Source of the DNA: Sulfopaludibacter sp035606355
GTDB taxonomy: Bacteria > Acidobacteriota > Terriglobia > Bryobacterales > Bryobacteraceae
Reading direction: 5' to 3'
NCBI GenBank assembly: GCA_035606355.1
Contig: DATNFO010000015.1
Location: 248,001-312,000, forward strand
DNA: 64,000 bases
A program made the translations under genes and the position numbers. How positions within the stretch are numbered: the stretch's first letter is position 1; each line of letters begins with the position of its first letter. This document shows, in pieces, positions 24,609-33,599 of the stretch. The notes beneath the pieces are model-generated. The model was not told the DNA's origin and made no database searches. It worked only from the letters and a program-made list of their open reading frames with translations.

Positions 24609-26012
24609 CTACCGCCCGCCCATCTTCCGGAGATTCTCGCGAGCCTCCTCCAAGCCCCCATCCATCGCCAGCGCCCGCAGAAAATCCGCTCGCGCGGCAT
24701 CCGTTTGCCCCAGCGCCGCCAGCGCCACTCCGCGATTGTTATAGTTCTCCGGATTCCGTGGATCCAGCGCCAGCGCCCGCCCGAATTCCGCCAGCGCTTC
24801 CGCCGCGCGGCCGTTCGCCAGCAGCACCTTGCCCGCTTCCGTCGCGATCGCCGGATCGTTCGGCGAGAGCGCGCGCGCATCGGCCAGCAGGCGTAGCGCT
24901 TCCTTCGCCGGAACGTCCCGCGACAATTGAATCTTCGGCCGCACCTTGTCCGGACCCCGCTCCACCGCCTCGCGCCACAGCGCCGCATCGTGGTTCCACA
25001 CCTGCGTCCGCGCGATGCTTACGCCGCAGAGCACCACCACCGCGGCCGCGCCGGCCGGCTTCCAGCGCACCAGCAGCAACGCCACCGCAGTCGCGAACCC
25101 GAGCATCGGGAGATACATTCGCCGGTCCGCCGCCAGGTCGGCCGCGGGAAAGATCGACGAACTCGGCAACAGCAGCAGCAGCCCGATCGCGAACCATCTC
25201 CAGCGCCGCGTGAACCATGCCGCCGCGCCCAGCGCCGCCCATGCCGCCAGCGCCAGCCACGCCGCCGGCACGCCGATCTCCGGATCCACCGTGAACCCGT
25301 ACGGAATTGCCAGCAGCCGCAGATACCGCCAGATCGCCGGACCCTCCGCCAGAAAGTAATGCCACGGCGTGATGCCTGCCTGCACACCCGCGGGCGCGCC
25401 GGGGATCACCGCCAGCGCATAGAACACACGCGCCGCCGCCAGCGCCGCCAACCCGAGCATCGCCGCCACCGGCGCCCGCCGCACGCGCGCCTTCGGCAGC
25501 AACAGCAGCACCAGCGGGAACGCCGCGCACTCTTCCTTCGCCAGCAATGCCAGCGCGAAAAGCCCGGTCGCGAGCCACGGCCGATCGCTCAGCCACGCAA
25601 GCAGCGCCCCAAAACAAAACACCGCCGCGAGCACGATGCTGCGGCCCCAAACGTAATCCACCGATTCCGCCTGCAGCGGATGCACCGCGAAAATCAGCGC
25701 CGCAACCAGCGCCACGCGCGCCGGAGCGAGCCGCCGCAGTACCTCATAGAGCAACAGCACCGCCGCGCCATGCAGCAGCAAGTTGAGCGCGTGGTACCCG
25801 AGCGGATTTTCGGCGCCCAGCCGGTAGTTGAACCAGAAGGAGAGATACGTCAGGGGTCGCGTCTGCCGCAACGTCCAGATCTGCCGCCAGCCGCTTGCCG
25901 AGCGCAGCCCGGCATCGGCCAGAATCGCGTAATCGTCAAAATGAAAGCCCGAACCGAGCGAAGCTCCAAAAGCGGCCAGCGCGGCGGCGAGCAGAACAAA
26001 GCGCTCCCGCAT
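24609..26012 (-). CDS. Multi-pass membrane GT-C-like protein with C-terminal TPR repeats
   Basis: 467 residues. The N-terminal region has about ten hydrophobic helices and the early acidic motif FHFDDYAIL (about 23-31), where GT-C glycosyltransferases carry catalytic acids, followed by RPLTYLSFWFNYRLGAENPLGYHALNLLLH as in TMTC-type proteins. The C terminus (about 345-467) has TPR units (NDPAIATEAGKVLLANGRAAEALAEFG, NPENYNNRGVALAALGQTDAARADFLRAL). The plan matches transmembrane-and-TPR O-mannosyltransferase-like proteins, but donor and acceptor are unknown. It is a single gene, very GC-rich with long frame shadows on both strands. Confidence 0.82.
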   Translation of the reverse strand: MRERFVLLAAALAAFGASLGSGFHFDDYAILADAGLRSASGWRQIWTLRQTRPLTYLSFWFNYRLGAENPLGYHALNLLLHGAAVLLLYEVLRRLAPARVALVAALIFAVHPLQAESVDYVWGRSIVLAAVFCFGALLAWLSDRPWLATGLFALALLAKEECAAFPLVLLLLPKARVRRAPVAAMLGLAALAAARVFYALAVIPGAPAGVQAGITPWHYFLAEGPAIWRYLRLLAIPYGFTVDPEIGVPAAWLALAAWAALGAAAWFTRRWRWFAIGLLLLLPSSSIFPAADLAADRRMYLPMLGFATAVALLLVRWKPAGAAAVVVLCGVSIARTQVWNHDAALWREAVERGPDKVRPKIQLSRDVPAKEALRLLADARALSPNDPAIATEAGKVLLANGRAAEALAEFGRALALDPRNPENYNNRGVALAALGQTDAARADFLRALAMDGGLEEARENLRKMGGR

Positions 26013-26051
26013 GACTCAATACGAGCTTACGTGAAACCGCGGGGCGTAGCG

Positions 26052-26486
26052 CTAATCTTGGATTGAAGAATCGCGTGCCGAAAGCATTTGCCGCAGAGGC
26101 TCCTGCCCGCGCAACGCTTGCTGTACGCGACTGAGAATCATCTCATCGCTGTACGGCTTCTGCAGGAAGTGTTCGTCGCTGGCATTCATTCCGTAGAAAC
26201 GAATGACCGAAGCCCCTACGTGACCCGAAATAAAGAGGATTCGGAGATCCTCGTTTTCCAGCAGAAGTTGCTTGGCCAGTTCTACGCCGTTCTTCTCCGG
26301 CAGGCTGACATCCAGGACGGCGAGTTGGATCCTCTTTTTGTTTCTGTCGTAAACGTCCAACGCTTCGGTATAACTCAAGGCGCTAAAAACCTTAAATTCC
26401 TTTGAGGCTTGAAGTGCGCTCGTCACCGCTTGAATCTCGGAGACTTCATCGTCAACGAGGAGGATACCCGTCTTTTCCGTTGGCAT
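26052..26486 (-). CDS. Single-domain response regulator (receiver only)
   Basis: 144 residues comprising one receiver domain. Acidic pocket Asp12-Asp13 (LLVDDE), phospho-acceptor Asp59 (LAVLDVSLPEKNG), switch Ser in LFISGH and Lys110 in FLQKPYSDEMI are all present. There is no output domain, so it acts by protein contacts or as a phosphate relay. No histidine kinase is adjacent. It is 39 bases downstream of the start of the TPR membrane protein gene on the same strand. Confidence 0.9.
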   Translation of the reverse strand: MPTEKTGILLVDDEVSEIQAVTSALQASKEFKVFSALSYTEALDVYDRNKKRIQLAVLDVSLPEKNGVELAKQLLLENEDLRILFISGHVGASVIRFYGMNASDEHFLQKPYSDEMILSRVQQALRGQEPLRQMLSARDSSIQD

Positions 26487-26702
26487 TTTGGCTTACGAAG
26501 GAAGCTTCGAACCCCGCACCTCGATTATCCTAATGCCGCTCAGGGATTCGCGGTGAACGAAATTACAAGTATCGGGTAAAGAACCGACGGGTTGCAAATT
26601 ACCATACGGCAGCTCGTTTTGGTGAAGTACGAACACTCACCATTCCCGGCCTGACCTGCGTCTTTTCGCCCGCTGTCGCCGCCGGATGCCATAATCGTCA
26701 AA

Positions 26703-27416
26703 GTGAAACGTCGAAGCGAGCTCCCGACCGTAAAACGCCCCAAAACCGCCGCCGAGCGCAAACAACGCGTCGACGCCATCCTGCGAACCCTGGACCATAT
26801 GTACCCACAGGCCACCTGCGCCCTGCTGCACCGCAATCCGTGGGAGCTGCTCGTCGCCACCATCCTCTCGGCTCAATGCACGGACAAGCGCGTGAACGAA
26901 GTGACTCCGGGCCTGTTCGCGAAATATCCAACCCCGCGCGATTTCGCGGCGGTGCGTCCCGAAGTGCTCGCCAATGACATACGCAGCACCGGCTTCTTCA
27001 ACAACAAATCGAAATCCATTGTGGGAGCGGCGAAACGCGTGGTGGAGGAGTTCCATGGCCAGGTGCCGCGCACCATGGAAGAGATGCTGACCATCCCGGG
27101 AGCCGCGCGCAAGACCGCCAATGTAGTGCTCGGCACCGCGTACGGAATCGCTTCCGGAGTCGTGGTGGACACTCATGTTCAGCGCGTCGGAAGGCGTCTC
27201 GACCTCACCAGAAACACCGACCCCGTCAAGATCGAACAGGATCTCGTCAAGATCCTGCCCAAGGAAAAGTGGATTCTCTTCTCCCATCAGATCATCCTGC
27301 ATGGCCGCGCGCTCTGCCAGGCGCGAAACCCGAAATGCGGCGAATGCGAGCTCAATCCGCTCTGCTATGCCAAGGACAAAACGGCCGGTCCCGAAGCCCT
27401 AGCCCCAAAGGGCTAA
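26703..27416 (+). CDS. nth: Endonuclease III
   Basis: 237 residues. A bifunctional DNA glycosylase/AP lyase that removes oxidised pyrimidines. Catalytic Lys137 is in the helix-hairpin-helix LTIPGAARKTANVVL (usually PGVGRKTA) and Asp156 in VVDTHVQRV. The 4Fe-4S loop has Cys205-x6-Cys212-x2-Cys215-x5-Cys221. The start is GTG at 26703. The N-terminal extension of about 20 basic residues before the HhH-GPD fold is normal for this enzyme in Acidobacteria. Nothing in the neighbours bears on repair. Confidence 0.96.
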   Translation: MKRRSELPTVKRPKTAAERKQRVDAILRTLDHMYPQATCALLHRNPWELLVATILSAQCTDKRVNEVTPGLFAKYPTPRDFAAVRPEVLANDIRSTGFFNNKSKSIVGAAKRVVEEFHGQVPRTMEEMLTIPGAARKTANVVLGTAYGIASGVVVDTHVQRVGRRLDLTRNTDPVKIEQDLVKILPKEKWILFSHQIILHGRALCQARNPKCGECELNPLCYAKDKTAGPEALAPKG

Positions 27417-27490
27417 GGCTTGGCTTTACTATCCTTTACATCCGTTCGCAGACCCCGCCTCGTCTATATAAGCGAGGAGAAGAAAGAACG

Positions 27491-28075
27491 ATGAAAACGA
27501 TGAGCGCTCTTGGCCGGTACGCTTTGGCCGCCACTCTGATGCTCACCGCCGCCGTCGCGGCGGACACCAGCAAAAACCCGCCGGCCCCGCAGACGCCGGC
27601 ATTGACCGATACGGACGCCGCCATTGCAAAAGCCGTCCGTCACGAGGTGCTGACTTACCCCTACTACAGCATTTGGGACGACGTCAGCATGCGTATTCAG
27701 AACGGGCAGGTACAGCTCCTCGGAGCCGTCAGCCAGCCGTTCAAGAAACACGATATCGAAAACATGGTGAAGCGCGTGAAGGGCGTAGAAGCGGTCGACG
27801 ACCAGCTTGAAGTTCTGCCGCTGTCGCCGAACGACGACCGCTTGCGCCTGCAAGTCGCGCGAGCCATCTACGGCGATTCGGCCTTCACCCGCTACCGTTT
27901 CATGGCGCTGCCTCCGATCCACATCATCGTAGACAACGGGCACGTGAAGCTGACCGGAGTGGTGCTGAACGACTTCGAAAAGCAAATGGCCGGAATGCGG
28001 GCTTCGGCTGCCGGCCTGAGCTTCGGACCCGTAATCAACGATCTTCAGGTGGAAAATCCCTCCAAGAAGAGCTAA
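27491..28075 (+). CDS. Exported BON-domain protein
   Basis: 194 residues from the ATG at 27491 (GAGGAGAAG upstream), with a signal peptide (MKTMSALGRYALAATLMLTAAVAA). Two BON domains are visible at about 50-110 (RHEVLTYPYYSIWDDVSMRIQNGQVQLLGAVSQPFKKHDIENMVKRVKGVEAV) and about 115-190 (RLQVARAIYGDSAF, IHIIVDNGHVKLTGVVLNDFEKQMAG). BON domains bind phospholipids or peptidoglycan and keep envelope integrity under osmotic stress, as in OsmY. A strong terminator follows the gene. Confidence 0.92.
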   Translation: MKTMSALGRYALAATLMLTAAVAADTSKNPPAPQTPALTDTDAAIAKAVRHEVLTYPYYSIWDDVSMRIQNGQVQLLGAVSQPFKKHDIENMVKRVKGVEAVDDQLEVLPLSPNDDRLRLQVARAIYGDSAFTRYRFMALPPIHIIVDNGHVKLTGVVLNDFEKQMAGMRASAAGLSFGPVINDLQVENPSKKS

Positions 28076-28110
28076 CCGCGCAACTCAACCGCAGGCATCC
28101 TGCCAACCCA

Positions 28111-28142
28111 AGGCGGCCGGTCAACACCCGGCCGCCTTTTTT
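28111..28142 (+). terminator. Rho-independent terminator of the BON gene
   Basis: GGCGGCCGG and CCGGCCGCC form a perfect 9-bp stem around a 7-base loop and are followed by TTTTTT. It begins about 36 bases after the BON stop codon. Confidence 0.9.
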
Positions 28143-28185
28143 CAGCCTTCGTTAACAGTCCTGCCGCGGCAGCCGTCCTTGTGCC

Positions 28186-29302
28186 ATGAAGCCGTTCCTC
28201 CTGGTTTTACTGGCGGCGGCAACCGCCGGTCCGGCGTTGCAGGAACTCATTATCCCGGCTGTCCCGCACGCCGGCGTGCTCGCATCGGCAGACGTGAACC
28301 ATGATTCACGCCCGGATCTCATCGTCGCAGATCCCGATGATGGCAAGGTCGCGATCCTGCTCAATGACGGCGGCGGACGTTTTCATCCGGCGCCAGGTTC
28401 GCCGTTCCCCTCCGGTGAGCAGCCCAATGACTTCGCCGTCGCGGATTTCAATCGCGATGGCCATCCGGACCTCGCTGTGGTGAACACCCAGACGCCCTTC
28501 ATCAGCATCTTTCTCGGCGATGGAAGGGGCGGTTTTCGCGCGGCCGCCGGTTCAGGTGCGCACCGAATCGCATCCGCACCCGCACGGAGTCGCTGCCGGA
28601 GACTTCACCGGCCGAGGTTCGGTCGACCTGATCACCGATAGCTGGGGAAACAATCAAATCGAAATGCTGACCGGCAATGGTCGTGGCGGATTCGCGCCCG
28701 GACAGCTTTTCACCGTCGGAAAACGCCCCTACCAACGGGTCCGCGCAGCCGATCTGAACGGCGATGGGAAGTCCGATGTCGTGACTTCAAACCTTGATGG
28801 CGACTCGGTTACCGTGCTTCTCGGCGACGGTCGCGGCGGTTTCCGCGAAGCGGAGGGTTCACCGTTTCCCACAGCGCCGGCGCCGTGGGCCGTCGATATC
28901 GCCGACGTGAACCGCGATGGAAAACCGGACCTGGTAGTGATTCCTTACGATCGCGATGCGAAGACACGCGGCGGCGCTTCCAACGTCACTGTGCTGCTCG
29001 GCGATGGGTCGGGGAAATTTGCGCTAATGGCCGGCTCTCCGTTCGCTCTCGGGGGGTGCATACAGCCAAGCGCGGTGGCTGCTGTCGACTTGACGCACGG
29101 GCCATTGCTGGACATTGCCGTCACTTGCATCAACAGTGGGCAGTTGGCTCTACTCACGCCCGCCGGCTCCACGTACCGGCTTCACATGCGGTCCGTTTCC
29201 GGACGGCCATACGGATTGGCCGCCGCGGATTTCTTCGGAGCGGGGAAGGCGTCGCTGGCCGTTGCAGACAGCACCAGGGGAGTCGTAATCCTTCTGCATT
29301 AG
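28186..29302 (+). pseudogene. Exported FG-GAP/VCBS repeat protein, frameshifted
   Basis: The gene begins at ATG 28186 with a signal peptide (MKPFLLVLLAAATAGPAL) and runs through FG-GAP repeats (ASADVNHDSRPDLIVADPDDGKVAILLNDGGGRF, VADFNRDGHPDLAVVNTQ, FLGDGRGGFRAAAGS). The repeat pattern then jumps frame at about 28550 and continues (QVRTESHPHPHGVAAGDFTG, LNGDGKSDVVTSN, VNRDGKPDLVVIPYDRD) to 29302. Joined, it would be about 371 residues forming a seven-bladed propeller with Ca-binding DxNxDGxxD loops. One base gained or two lost explains it. Assembly error is possible. Confidence 0.82.
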
Positions 29303-29330
29303 GCGGCCGGAGTCGCTCTCCGGCCGCCTT
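29302..29330. terminator. Bidirectional hairpin terminator
   Basis: GGCGGCCGG and CCGGCCGCC form a 9-bp stem (29303-29328) directly after the FG-GAP stop codon, with the same stem as at 28.1 kb. Only TT follows on the plus strand. It separates two convergent genes. Confidence 0.65.
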
Positions 29331-29336
29331 GCAGCG

Positions 29337-29708
29337 CTAAACGTTCAACAGGCGCTGGAAGAAGGAACGGTATTTCCGCAGTGCCAGCCGCAGGTCTTCG
29401 GTGTTCACGTTGTCGCCGCGACCCCACTGTTCTTCGAGCCGCCCGCGCTCGTCGGCGAAACTCTGCGCGAGCCGTTGAATGGTCTGCGCCACCAGTTCGT
29501 CGGCGTGTTGTACGGCGCCGCGCGGCTCATCTACGAAGCCGGTCTGCACTTCGTCCCAACGGGTGCGTAACTCTTGCACGAAATCCTGCGGCAGCAGCGG
29601 TTCGTGCTGCTCCTCGGTTTTCGCTCCGGTCATGCCGGCGGTCCCGCCGCCGTTTTGAGCTGTATTCGCCAAATCGGCTGTCGTCAAATGTTCTTCAACC
29701 GTATTCAT
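29337..29708 (-). CDS. Hypothetical protein, paralogue of the C-terminal half of the next protein
   Basis: 123 residues, soluble and acidic, no signal peptide. The N-terminal 40 residues are low complexity (NTAQNGGGTAGMTGAKTEEQ). The rest is helical and carries RTRWDEVQTGFVDEPRGAVQHADELVAQTI and the terminal NTEDLRLALRKYRSFFQRLL. The same two blocks occur in the protein encoded just upstream (HEVQARFVDDPPASIREADTLV, NTEDLRRALVYYRELFDDLL). It overlaps that gene by 4 bases (ATGA), so the pair is one operon that arose by duplication. Function unknown. Confidence 0.82.
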   Translation of the reverse strand: MNTVEEHLTTADLANTAQNGGGTAGMTGAKTEEQHEPLLPQDFVQELRTRWDEVQTGFVDEPRGAVQHADELVAQTIQRLAQSFADERGRLEEQWGRGDNVNTEDLRLALRKYRSFFQRLLNV

Positions 29709-30265
29709 CGTCGTCCTCCTTGCGACCCGACTGGGTGATGCACATCCAGCAGGTCATCGAACAGTTCACGGTAATAGACCAGCGCGCGGCGCAAGTCTTC
29801 CGTATTGGCTTCTCCCTTGTTCTGGCGCTGCGCAATCTCGTGCGCCGCGCGATAGTTCTTCACTTCCTGCGGATGGTCCACCGAAAGATCTTCCGCGCGG
29901 TGATCGAACTCCGTCATCGGGTAGCCGCGAGCCAGCATAGCTTCGGTGACCAGCGTGTCGGCCTCGCGAATCGAAGCCGGCGGATCGTCCACGAACCGCG
30001 CTTGCACCTCGTGCCACTTGGCGGAAAAATGCTCCTTCTCCACGTCCGATAACGGATGTATGTGCAGCTTTTCCCGCCGCTTCTGCCTGGCCAGCAATGC
30101 TTCTTCAGCTTTGCTCTGGCCCCCGTACTCCCGCACTGCATGCTGATATTCCGGCCCGAAGTGCGAGCGCAGTGCCTGAGTCCGCCGCTTGCGCAAGAAA
30201 ACCATTGCGACGACGGCGATCGCTACCACTACGCAAATTAAGATGACTATTCCTGTGGTCGTCAT
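29705..30265 (-). CDS. Membrane-anchored hypothetical protein of the same paralogous pair
   Basis: 186 residues from the ATG at 30265. An N-terminal transmembrane helix (GIVILICVVVAIAVVAMVFL, about 5-24) precedes a basic stretch and a cytoplasmic helical domain. The fold repeats the WxEVQxxFVDxP, ADxLVxxAM and NTEDLRxALxYYRxLFxxLL blocks of the downstream paralogue. The frame is open upstream to 30385 but that part has no such features. The pair may form a membrane-tethered/soluble hetero-complex; this is inference. It is divergent from the GT-C-like gene at 30343. Confidence 0.82.
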   Translation of the reverse strand: MTTTGIVILICVVVAIAVVAMVFLRKRRTQALRSHFGPEYQHAVREYGGQSKAEEALLARQKRREKLHIHPLSDVEKEHFSAKWHEVQARFVDDPPASIREADTLVTEAMLARGYPMTEFDHRAEDLSVDHPQEVKNYRAAHEIAQRQNKGEANTEDLRRALVYYRELFDDLLDVHHPVGSQGGRR

Positions 30266-30342
30266 TGATGCGCTCCTGCCCAAACTCAAGTGCAGATACT
30301 CTGCCATGACGGACCTTTCGCGGTTGCTACAATCGAGCTTTC

Positions 30343-32535
30343 GTGACGCCCACCTTGTTTTCCGCGCACGTCTGGCAACACACATCCGCCGTCGCGAGCA
30401 TCCTCTTCGGCGGCGGATTTACGGTTGCAGCGTCCACCGCCATCGGCTCGCGAGTGCTCGGAGCGGCAGGGAAGGATTGGGCGACTCGCTTCGTTACGGG
30501 CGCCGCCGTGTTGAGCCTCATCGTCTTTGGTGCGTGCGCTCTCAGTTTGGCGTACCCGGTCATGTTCCTGGTGATCGGCGGTTCAGCCATCGCGTGGGCG
30601 TGGCCGCTTCGCCCGAGTTTTCACTTAAAATTTCCATCCGGCAGCGCCTTGATTCTGGCTTTCATACCTGTCTTATACATGTCTAACTACCTGGTCCACG
30701 CGATGGCGCCGGAAGTTAGCCCGGACGGCGCCGCGTATCACCTCGGTTTTGTGGCCTTTTTCCTGCGAAATCACGGTTTTCAGCGCGTCGATTGGAACAT
30801 GTACGCGAGCCTTCCCGAGGGCGCGGAGATGTTATACCTGTATGCATACAGCTTTGGCAGGCATTCGGCGGCCGCTTTGGTGCATTTTTCGTTTTTGGTG
30901 GCGCTGGTTTGGCAGATGGTCGATTGGGGAAGGCGGTCGGGGTATGCGATTGCGAGTTGGGGGGCGGCTGTTCTGGTGCTCGCCAGCCCGCTGGTAGGTA
31001 TCGATGGTACAAGCGCTTACAACGATGTAGCGCTGGCGGCGGTTGCATTTTCGTTGTTCAACCTGCTGCAACGCTGGGACTTGGAACGATCCTCCCGTTT
31101 GCTGGTTGCCGTCGGCCTTGTTGCGGGGTTTGCGTTTTCCATTAAATACACAGCCTGGCCGACGCTCCTTTACGCGGCCGGATACGTCGCCGTAAAGAGC
31201 CGTTCCTGGAAGCACATAGCCCTGGTTTCCTCATGTTCCGCTGCGGTGATTTTGCCGTGGCTCATTAAGAACTGGATCGATGTTCAGAATCCGCTTGCCC
31301 CATTCTTCAACCACTGGTTCCCAAACCAGTACGTAACCGCCGCCTTCGAAAGCAGTTACCGGCACGATATGAGCATGTACGATCTCACCAGCCGGTGGCA
31401 GATTCCGATGCAGGTTACAGTGCACGGCGGACTCGGCGGCGTGCTCGGCCCCGTGTTCCTGCTCAGCCCTTTGGCTTTGTTGGCGCTGTGGCGGCCTCAA
31501 GGGCGCAGTCTGCTGTTGGCCGCGCTCGTATTCGGAATGAACTATTTCAGCAACATCAGCCCTCGATTTCTGATCCCAATGCTGCCGTTTGTGGCGCTCG
31601 CCATGGGAGTCGGATTGAGTTTCGCGCCGCAGATCTTCGTGGCTCTCGCGCTCATTCATGCGGTGATTTCGTGGCCCGCCATGGTTCCGAAATACGCGGA
31701 CGCCCACTCCTGGATTCTGCCGAAGCCGCCGGTTCGTGCGGCCCTTCGGATCGAACCGGAAGATCGGTATCTGCAGGAGCACCTCTACGACTGGGATGAA
31801 GTGCAGATGATCGAGCACGCGACCCCGCCGAAGTCGGCGGTTTTCACGTACCGGCAGCCGCCGGAGGCATACACCAGCCGACGAATCCTGACGGAATACG
31901 AATCGGAGCCGAACCAGTTGGCCGGCGTCATGTTTCGAGGGGCTTACGATGCCCAACTTCAACCGGTCTGGCAACTGCGGTTCGACTTCGCGCCGCGCGA
32001 ATTGACGGCCGTCCGGCTGGTGCAGACGACTGCCGGACGGCAGCAATGGAATATCCATGAACTCCGTGTCTTCTCCGGCTCGCAACAACTCACTCCGCGC
32101 GGCTGGCTGGCGACCGCTTCGCCGTACCGCTTCCGGATCGAAAATGCGTTTGACGGAAATCCGATTACGCTCTGGCGGTCGGGTGAATTACTTGCGCCGG
32201 GCCAGTACGTGGAAGCCGATTTTGCGAAGGCTCCGTTTGTCGATTCTGTTGTCATGCAAGCCGAGCCGAATCTTTCAGATCTACATCTGAAGTTAAAGGG
32301 TCAGATCAAATTTGGTCAGTGGATCGATATTAGCGAAGGCGGTACTGTTTCCCAAGCCGCGCCTATAGAGGATCTGCGGTGCAAAACGGCGCGCGAGCTG
32401 AAGCGCCGGGGAATCGACTTTATCCTCGCGTGGACAAATGAACCGGAAACCGCCGATCTGCGCCGCTCGCCGTCCGCCTGGTGCGCCACGCAAGTCGCAC
32501 AAACCAAAGACGCCAGCCTATACAAAATGCCATGA
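30343..32535 (+). CDS. GT-C-like multi-pass membrane protein with C-terminal discoidin-like domain
   Basis: 730 residues starting at GTG 30343. About eleven hydrophobic helices span 20-450, with the loop SPDGAAYHLGFVAFFLRNHGF after helix 4, the position of catalytic acids in GT-C glycosyltransferases (here DG rather than DE/DD). Residues about 560-670 are exported and resemble an F5/8 type C carbohydrate-binding fold (RQQWNIHELRVFSGSQQL, NAFDGNPITLWRSGELLAPGQYVEADF). It probably builds or modifies an envelope glycan. The stop overlaps the next gene's start (ATGA at 32532), a sugar-kinase-like ATPase. Confidence 0.8.
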   Translation: MTPTLFSAHVWQHTSAVASILFGGGFTVAASTAIGSRVLGAAGKDWATRFVTGAAVLSLIVFGACALSLAYPVMFLVIGGSAIAWAWPLRPSFHLKFPSGSALILAFIPVLYMSNYLVHAMAPEVSPDGAAYHLGFVAFFLRNHGFQRVDWNMYASLPEGAEMLYLYAYSFGRHSAAALVHFSFLVALVWQMVDWGRRSGYAIASWGAAVLVLASPLVGIDGTSAYNDVALAAVAFSLFNLLQRWDLERSSRLLVAVGLVAGFAFSIKYTAWPTLLYAAGYVAVKSRSWKHIALVSSCSAAVILPWLIKNWIDVQNPLAPFFNHWFPNQYVTAAFESSYRHDMSMYDLTSRWQIPMQVTVHGGLGGVLGPVFLLSPLALLALWRPQGRSLLLAALVFGMNYFSNISPRFLIPMLPFVALAMGVGLSFAPQIFVALALIHAVISWPAMVPKYADAHSWILPKPPVRAALRIEPEDRYLQEHLYDWDEVQMIEHATPPKSAVFTYRQPPEAYTSRRILTEYESEPNQLAGVMFRGAYDAQLQPVWQLRFDFAPRELTAVRLVQTTAGRQQWNIHELRVFSGSQQLTPRGWLATASPYRFRIENAFDGNPITLWRSGELLAPGQYVEADFAKAPFVDSVVMQAEPNLSDLHLKLKGQIKFGQWIDISEGGTVSQAAPIEDLRCKTARELKRRGIDFILAWTNEPETADLRRSPSAWCATQVAQTKDASLYKMP

Positions 32536-33479
32536 AACTATATCTGGGTGTGGATGGAGGCCAGTCTGGAACCGCCGCCGTGATCGGCGACGAGAACGGC
32601 CGGGTGCTCGGCGAAGGCGAAGCCGGGCCGTGTAACCATGCCGCCGCCGGCGAGGGCCGCGCGAAGCTGGAACGGGCGGTAACTCAAAGCGTCTCAGCAG
32701 CTTGCGCGCACGCGGGATTGGACGCGCGGAGCGTCCATTTCGAGTCGGCGTGCTTCGGCATGAGCGGCGGACCGGAGGACAAGCGGGAAATCCTCGCCGC
32801 CATCCTAAGAACAGACCGCTTGCTTGTGACCACGGACGCGGTGACCGCGCTCGCTGGAGCGACCGGGTCGGGGCGGGGAATTATCGTGATCGCCGGGACG
32901 GGGTCCATCGCATTCGGCCGGAATGCAGCCGGCGAATCGGCGCGTGCCGGCGGCTGGGGGTACGTGTTCGGCGATGAGGCGGGAGCGTTCGATCTGGTTC
33001 GGCAGTCACTGCGCGCGGCGCTTCGCATGGAAGAAGGCTGGGGTCCGCGGACTGCGTTGCGCGATGTTCTGCTGAGCGCGACGGGAACCCGGAACGCCAA
33101 TGAGGCGCTTCATTTGTTCTACACCGATGAGTGGCCGCGGTCGCGCGTGGCGACGCTGGCGCCGATGGTCGATCAGGCGGCGATGGATGGCGATCGGGTG
33201 GCGGCACGGATTTTGACGGCTGCCGCTCAGGAGTTGGCAACGCTGGCCGCCGCGGTTCGGGGGCAGCTTTGGCCGGACCCTGATACTTCACTTCCAATAA
33301 CGAATATTATGTCAACTATTGTCGAGGTGGCGTATGTGGGGGGTGTTTTCCAGAGTCGGAGTATCCTGGAACGCTTCCGGGCCCTGGTGGAGTTGGAACC
33401 GAATGTCCGATGCCAGCCGCCGCTGCGGAGTCCAGCTGAAGGCGCCCTCCTGGAAGCGATCCGGGAGTCGGAAAAATAG
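32532..33479 (+). CDS. BadF/BadG-type ATPase, N-acetylglucosamine kinase-like
   Basis: 315 residues from the ATG at 32532, overlapping the previous stop. It has the ASKHA fold with phosphate-1 motif LGVDGGQSGTAAVIGD, a conserved N (GPCNHAA), phosphate-2 IIVIAGTGSIAFG and GGWGYVFGDEAGAFDLV, which is typical of N-acetylglucosamine kinases, and an adenosine motif VAYVGGVFQSRSILERF. The family phosphorylates amino sugars such as GlcNAc or MurNAc-derived sugars. Co-translation with the GT-C-like gene suggests a role in envelope glycan metabolism or recycling. Confidence 0.88.
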   Translation: MKLYLGVDGGQSGTAAVIGDENGRVLGEGEAGPCNHAAAGEGRAKLERAVTQSVSAACAHAGLDARSVHFESACFGMSGGPEDKREILAAILRTDRLLVTTDAVTALAGATGSGRGIIVIAGTGSIAFGRNAAGESARAGGWGYVFGDEAGAFDLVRQSLRAALRMEEGWGPRTALRDVLLSATGTRNANEALHLFYTDEWPRSRVATLAPMVDQAAMDGDRVAARILTAAAQELATLAAAVRGQLWPDPDTSLPITNIMSTIVEVAYVGGVFQSRSILERFRALVELEPNVRCQPPLRSPAEGALLEAIRESEK

Positions 33480-33486
33480 CGAGTGC

Positions 33487-33535
33487 ACGGGCGCGCTCCG
33501 CGCGCCTGGTACCGGTCTGGAGACCGGTACCTACT
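33487..33535 (-). repeat. Family A REP-like palindromic element (copy 5, duplicated)
   Basis: In minus orientation TAGGTACCGGTCTCCAGACC then GGCGCGCGGAGCGCGCC. The core is at 33511-33530. It is nearly identical to copy 6, about 236 bases away, as part of a tandem duplication. Confidence 0.85.
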
Positions 33536-33573
33536 AAAAAACGGCCCGGCCCCCGCTGAACGGGACCAGGCCA
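33535..33573 (-). terminator. Duplicated terminator hairpin
   Basis: A copy of the fecR-like gene terminator (GGCC-rich stem followed by TTTTTT on the minus strand) with one base change in the stem relative to the copy at 33.77-33.81 kb. Confidence 0.7.
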
Positions 33574-33599
33574 ATTGGGAAGACACCGACTGCTAACAA

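Noticed and set aside
24739..25650. 303-residue second frame within the TPR membrane protein gene
   Set aside because: Gly/Ala-rich shadow text with no hydrophobic helices, while the 467-residue frame has helices and TPRs.
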